7,700 bases of DNA from CAYFJO01 sp964343305 (GTDB taxonomy: Bacteria > Planctomycetota > Planctomycetia > Pirellulales > Pirellulaceae), in contig CAYFJO010000498.1 in NCBI GenBank assembly GCA_964343305.1, positions 1 to 7,700 on the forward strand. Direction: 5' to 3'. The notes under the pieces are model-generated. The model ran no database searches. It was not told the DNA's origin and saw only the letters and a program-made list of their open reading frames with translations. Below, one piece after another: positions 6,720-7,700 of this stretch (within the stretch, counting starts at the first letter, position 1; each line of letters begins with the position of its first letter). The position numbers were made by a program, and so were the translations under genes.

Positions 6720-7700
6720 CTACAATTCGACCGTGAAGTCCGTCAGTAATTCAACCCCGCTTTCGGTCACGCGATAGTTGTTTTCGATCCGCATGCCGGC
6801 CTCGAGTTGGGGTGTGTACAATCCCGGTTCGGCGGTGAACACATCGCCCACTTCAAACGTGTCGTCCCAGTGGGGATTCAAATGCGGGGCCTCGTGGGGA
6901 AACAAGCCGATCCCGTGGCCAAGATGATGATCAAATGTTCCAACCGGAGCTTTGTCTAACATCGCTTGAACTTCGTGGAACAACTGCTGGGCGCTCTTGC
7001 CTGGTTTGACACTTTCTTCGACATGTTGAAACACCGACGTCACGTGTTCCCATGCGACTCGCTGCTCGTCGCTCACGTCCGTGACAGCGATCGTTCGACA
7101 GTTGTCCGCAAAATATCCTCGAAACGCCGGGCCAAGGTCGAGGATGTACAGCTCTCCGGCTTCCGCAACCCGCCCTCCACGCGGCAATCCACCTCGTGAG
7201 CCACATTGATAATCGTTGCCCGTGCCGGTTAGCATCTCGTCGAACTCTTCAACGGCCGCCGCTTGTAGTTGATTGAACACTTCGATCTCACTGATCCCCG
7301 GCTTGATGATCGCGCGGGCCCGCTCGTACATCTTTTCCGTCCCAGAGATCGCCTTGCGAATCAGCGCCAATTCGTCGGCATCCTTACGTCGTCGTAACTG
7401 AAACAGTTGTGGTTCGATGTCAACCAATTCACCGTCCACCGCGCAAGACAAGTGCTGTGAAAACCTGGAAAATTCAACTCCAATGCGTCGAACGGATTGA
7501 ATGATCCCCGCATCCAGCAACGCCTGCGAACACGCTTGCCGCTGATCGTTTCGCAATGTCGAGTGCCATTGAGCTTCGTAGGTCAACACGTCGTCCGAAG
7601 CGGAGGTGTCCGGTGCCTGATTCGGAGCGACCAGCGTGAGCCTCCCATCGGCGGACATCACGGCCGCCGGTTGAAAGAACCACCGATACTTCACCCCTGA
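6720..7700 (-). CDS. M24 family metallopeptidase, Xaa-Pro aminopeptidase/dipeptidase type (N-terminus beyond right edge)
   Basis: Partial gene: 326 residues plus stop are visible, and the frame is open to the last base. The first visible residues S-G-V-K-Y-R-W-F-F-Q-P-A look like the inside of a creatinase-type N-terminal domain, so the GTG at 7694 is probably not the start. Numbered from that GTG, the C-terminal pita-bread domain starts near residue 100 (LRRRKDADELALIRKAI). It contains all five metal ligands expected for M24 enzymes: Asp186 and Asp197 (LDLGPAFRGYFADNCRT), His260 (GHGIGLFPHE), Glu289 (TAEPGLY) and Glu304 (MRIENNY), plus the conserved His267. Such enzymes bind two divalent metals and cleave peptides next to proline in the cytoplasm. 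Full conservation argues for an active enzyme; Xaa-Pro specificity over creatinase-like activity is inferred from overall similarity. It is the first gene of this run on the minus strand, followed by a hairpin and the propeller lipoprotein. Confidence 0.9.
   Translation of the reverse strand, partial: SGVKYRWFFQPAAVMSADGRLTLVAPNQAPDTSASDDVLTYEAQWHSTLRNDQRQACSQALLDAGIIQSVRRIGVEFSRFSQHLSCAVDGELVDIEPQLFQLRRRKDADELALIRKAISGTEKMYERARAIIKPGISEIEVFNQLQAAAVEEFDEMLTGTGNDYQCGSRGGLPRGGRVAEAGELYILDLGPAFRGYFADNCRTIAVTDVSDEQRVAWEHVTSVFQHVEESVKPGKSAQQLFHEVQAMLDKAPVGTFDHHLGHGIGLFPHEAPHLNPHWDDTFEVGDVFTAEPGLYTPQLEAGMRIENNYRVTESGVELLTDFTVEL

Noticed and set aside
7474..7694. GTG at 7694 as the true start of the M24 peptidase
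   Set aside because: The frame stays open to the window edge, there is no ribosome site in view, and the first residues belong to the interior of a creatinase-type N-terminal domain.

Overview
The window looks like chromosomal DNA of a planctomycete, most likely from the Pirellulales. This is an inference from style and not from a marker gene. The reasons are: a secreted cysteine-rich outer-membrane-type protein, a PQQ-type propeller lipoprotein opening with a W-P-W-W-R-G-P motif, a NuoI with CPVDCI after both iron-sulfur motifs, and a loosely packed run of functionally unrelated genes. All seven protein genes I can support lie on the minus strand, so transcription runs from right to left. 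No RNA gene, CRISPR array, insertion sequence or phage gene was seen.

From right to left (5' to 3' of the genes): (1) the C-terminal part of a metal-dependent M24 (Xaa-Pro type) peptidase enters from the right edge; (2) a lipoprotein with a PQQ-like beta-propeller; (3) a lone nuoI (complex I two-cluster ferredoxin subunit), preceded by a promoter with a perfect TATAAT; (4) a small DUF2203 protein; (5) a cysteine-rich predicted beta-barrel outer membrane protein; (6) a TorT-like periplasmic binding lipoprotein; (7) seven bases after it, a membrane sensor histidine kinase that runs off the left edge before its ATPase domain.

Genes 6 and 7 are the only clear functional unit. They form a binding protein plus sensor kinase pair of the TorT/TorS kind, in which the binding protein should present its ligand state to the kinase's extracytoplasmic domain. 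The pair departs from the enterobacterial system. The binding protein is a lipoprotein on a long acidic Ser/Asp tether, a tryptophan of the TorT ligand region is replaced, and the kinase sensor domain is only about 120 residues long. The natural ligand and the target genes are therefore open, and this pair is the best candidate for something undescribed.

The gaps between genes (all under 300 bases) hold recognisable structure. There is a 26-bp imperfect hairpin after the porin-like gene, built on a motif (consensus about TGGCGA-TT-GGCTAC) that recurs after the DUF2203 gene. There is an A/T-rich nested inverted repeat between nuoI and the DUF2203 gene, a compact GC hairpin after the peptidase gene, and a spaced direct repeat upstream of the porin-like gene. 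The start codons of the TorT-like gene (GTG), the DUF2203 gene and the propeller gene were moved inward from the longest reading frame, because Shine-Dalgarno sites or lipoprotein signal peptides sit at the inner starts.
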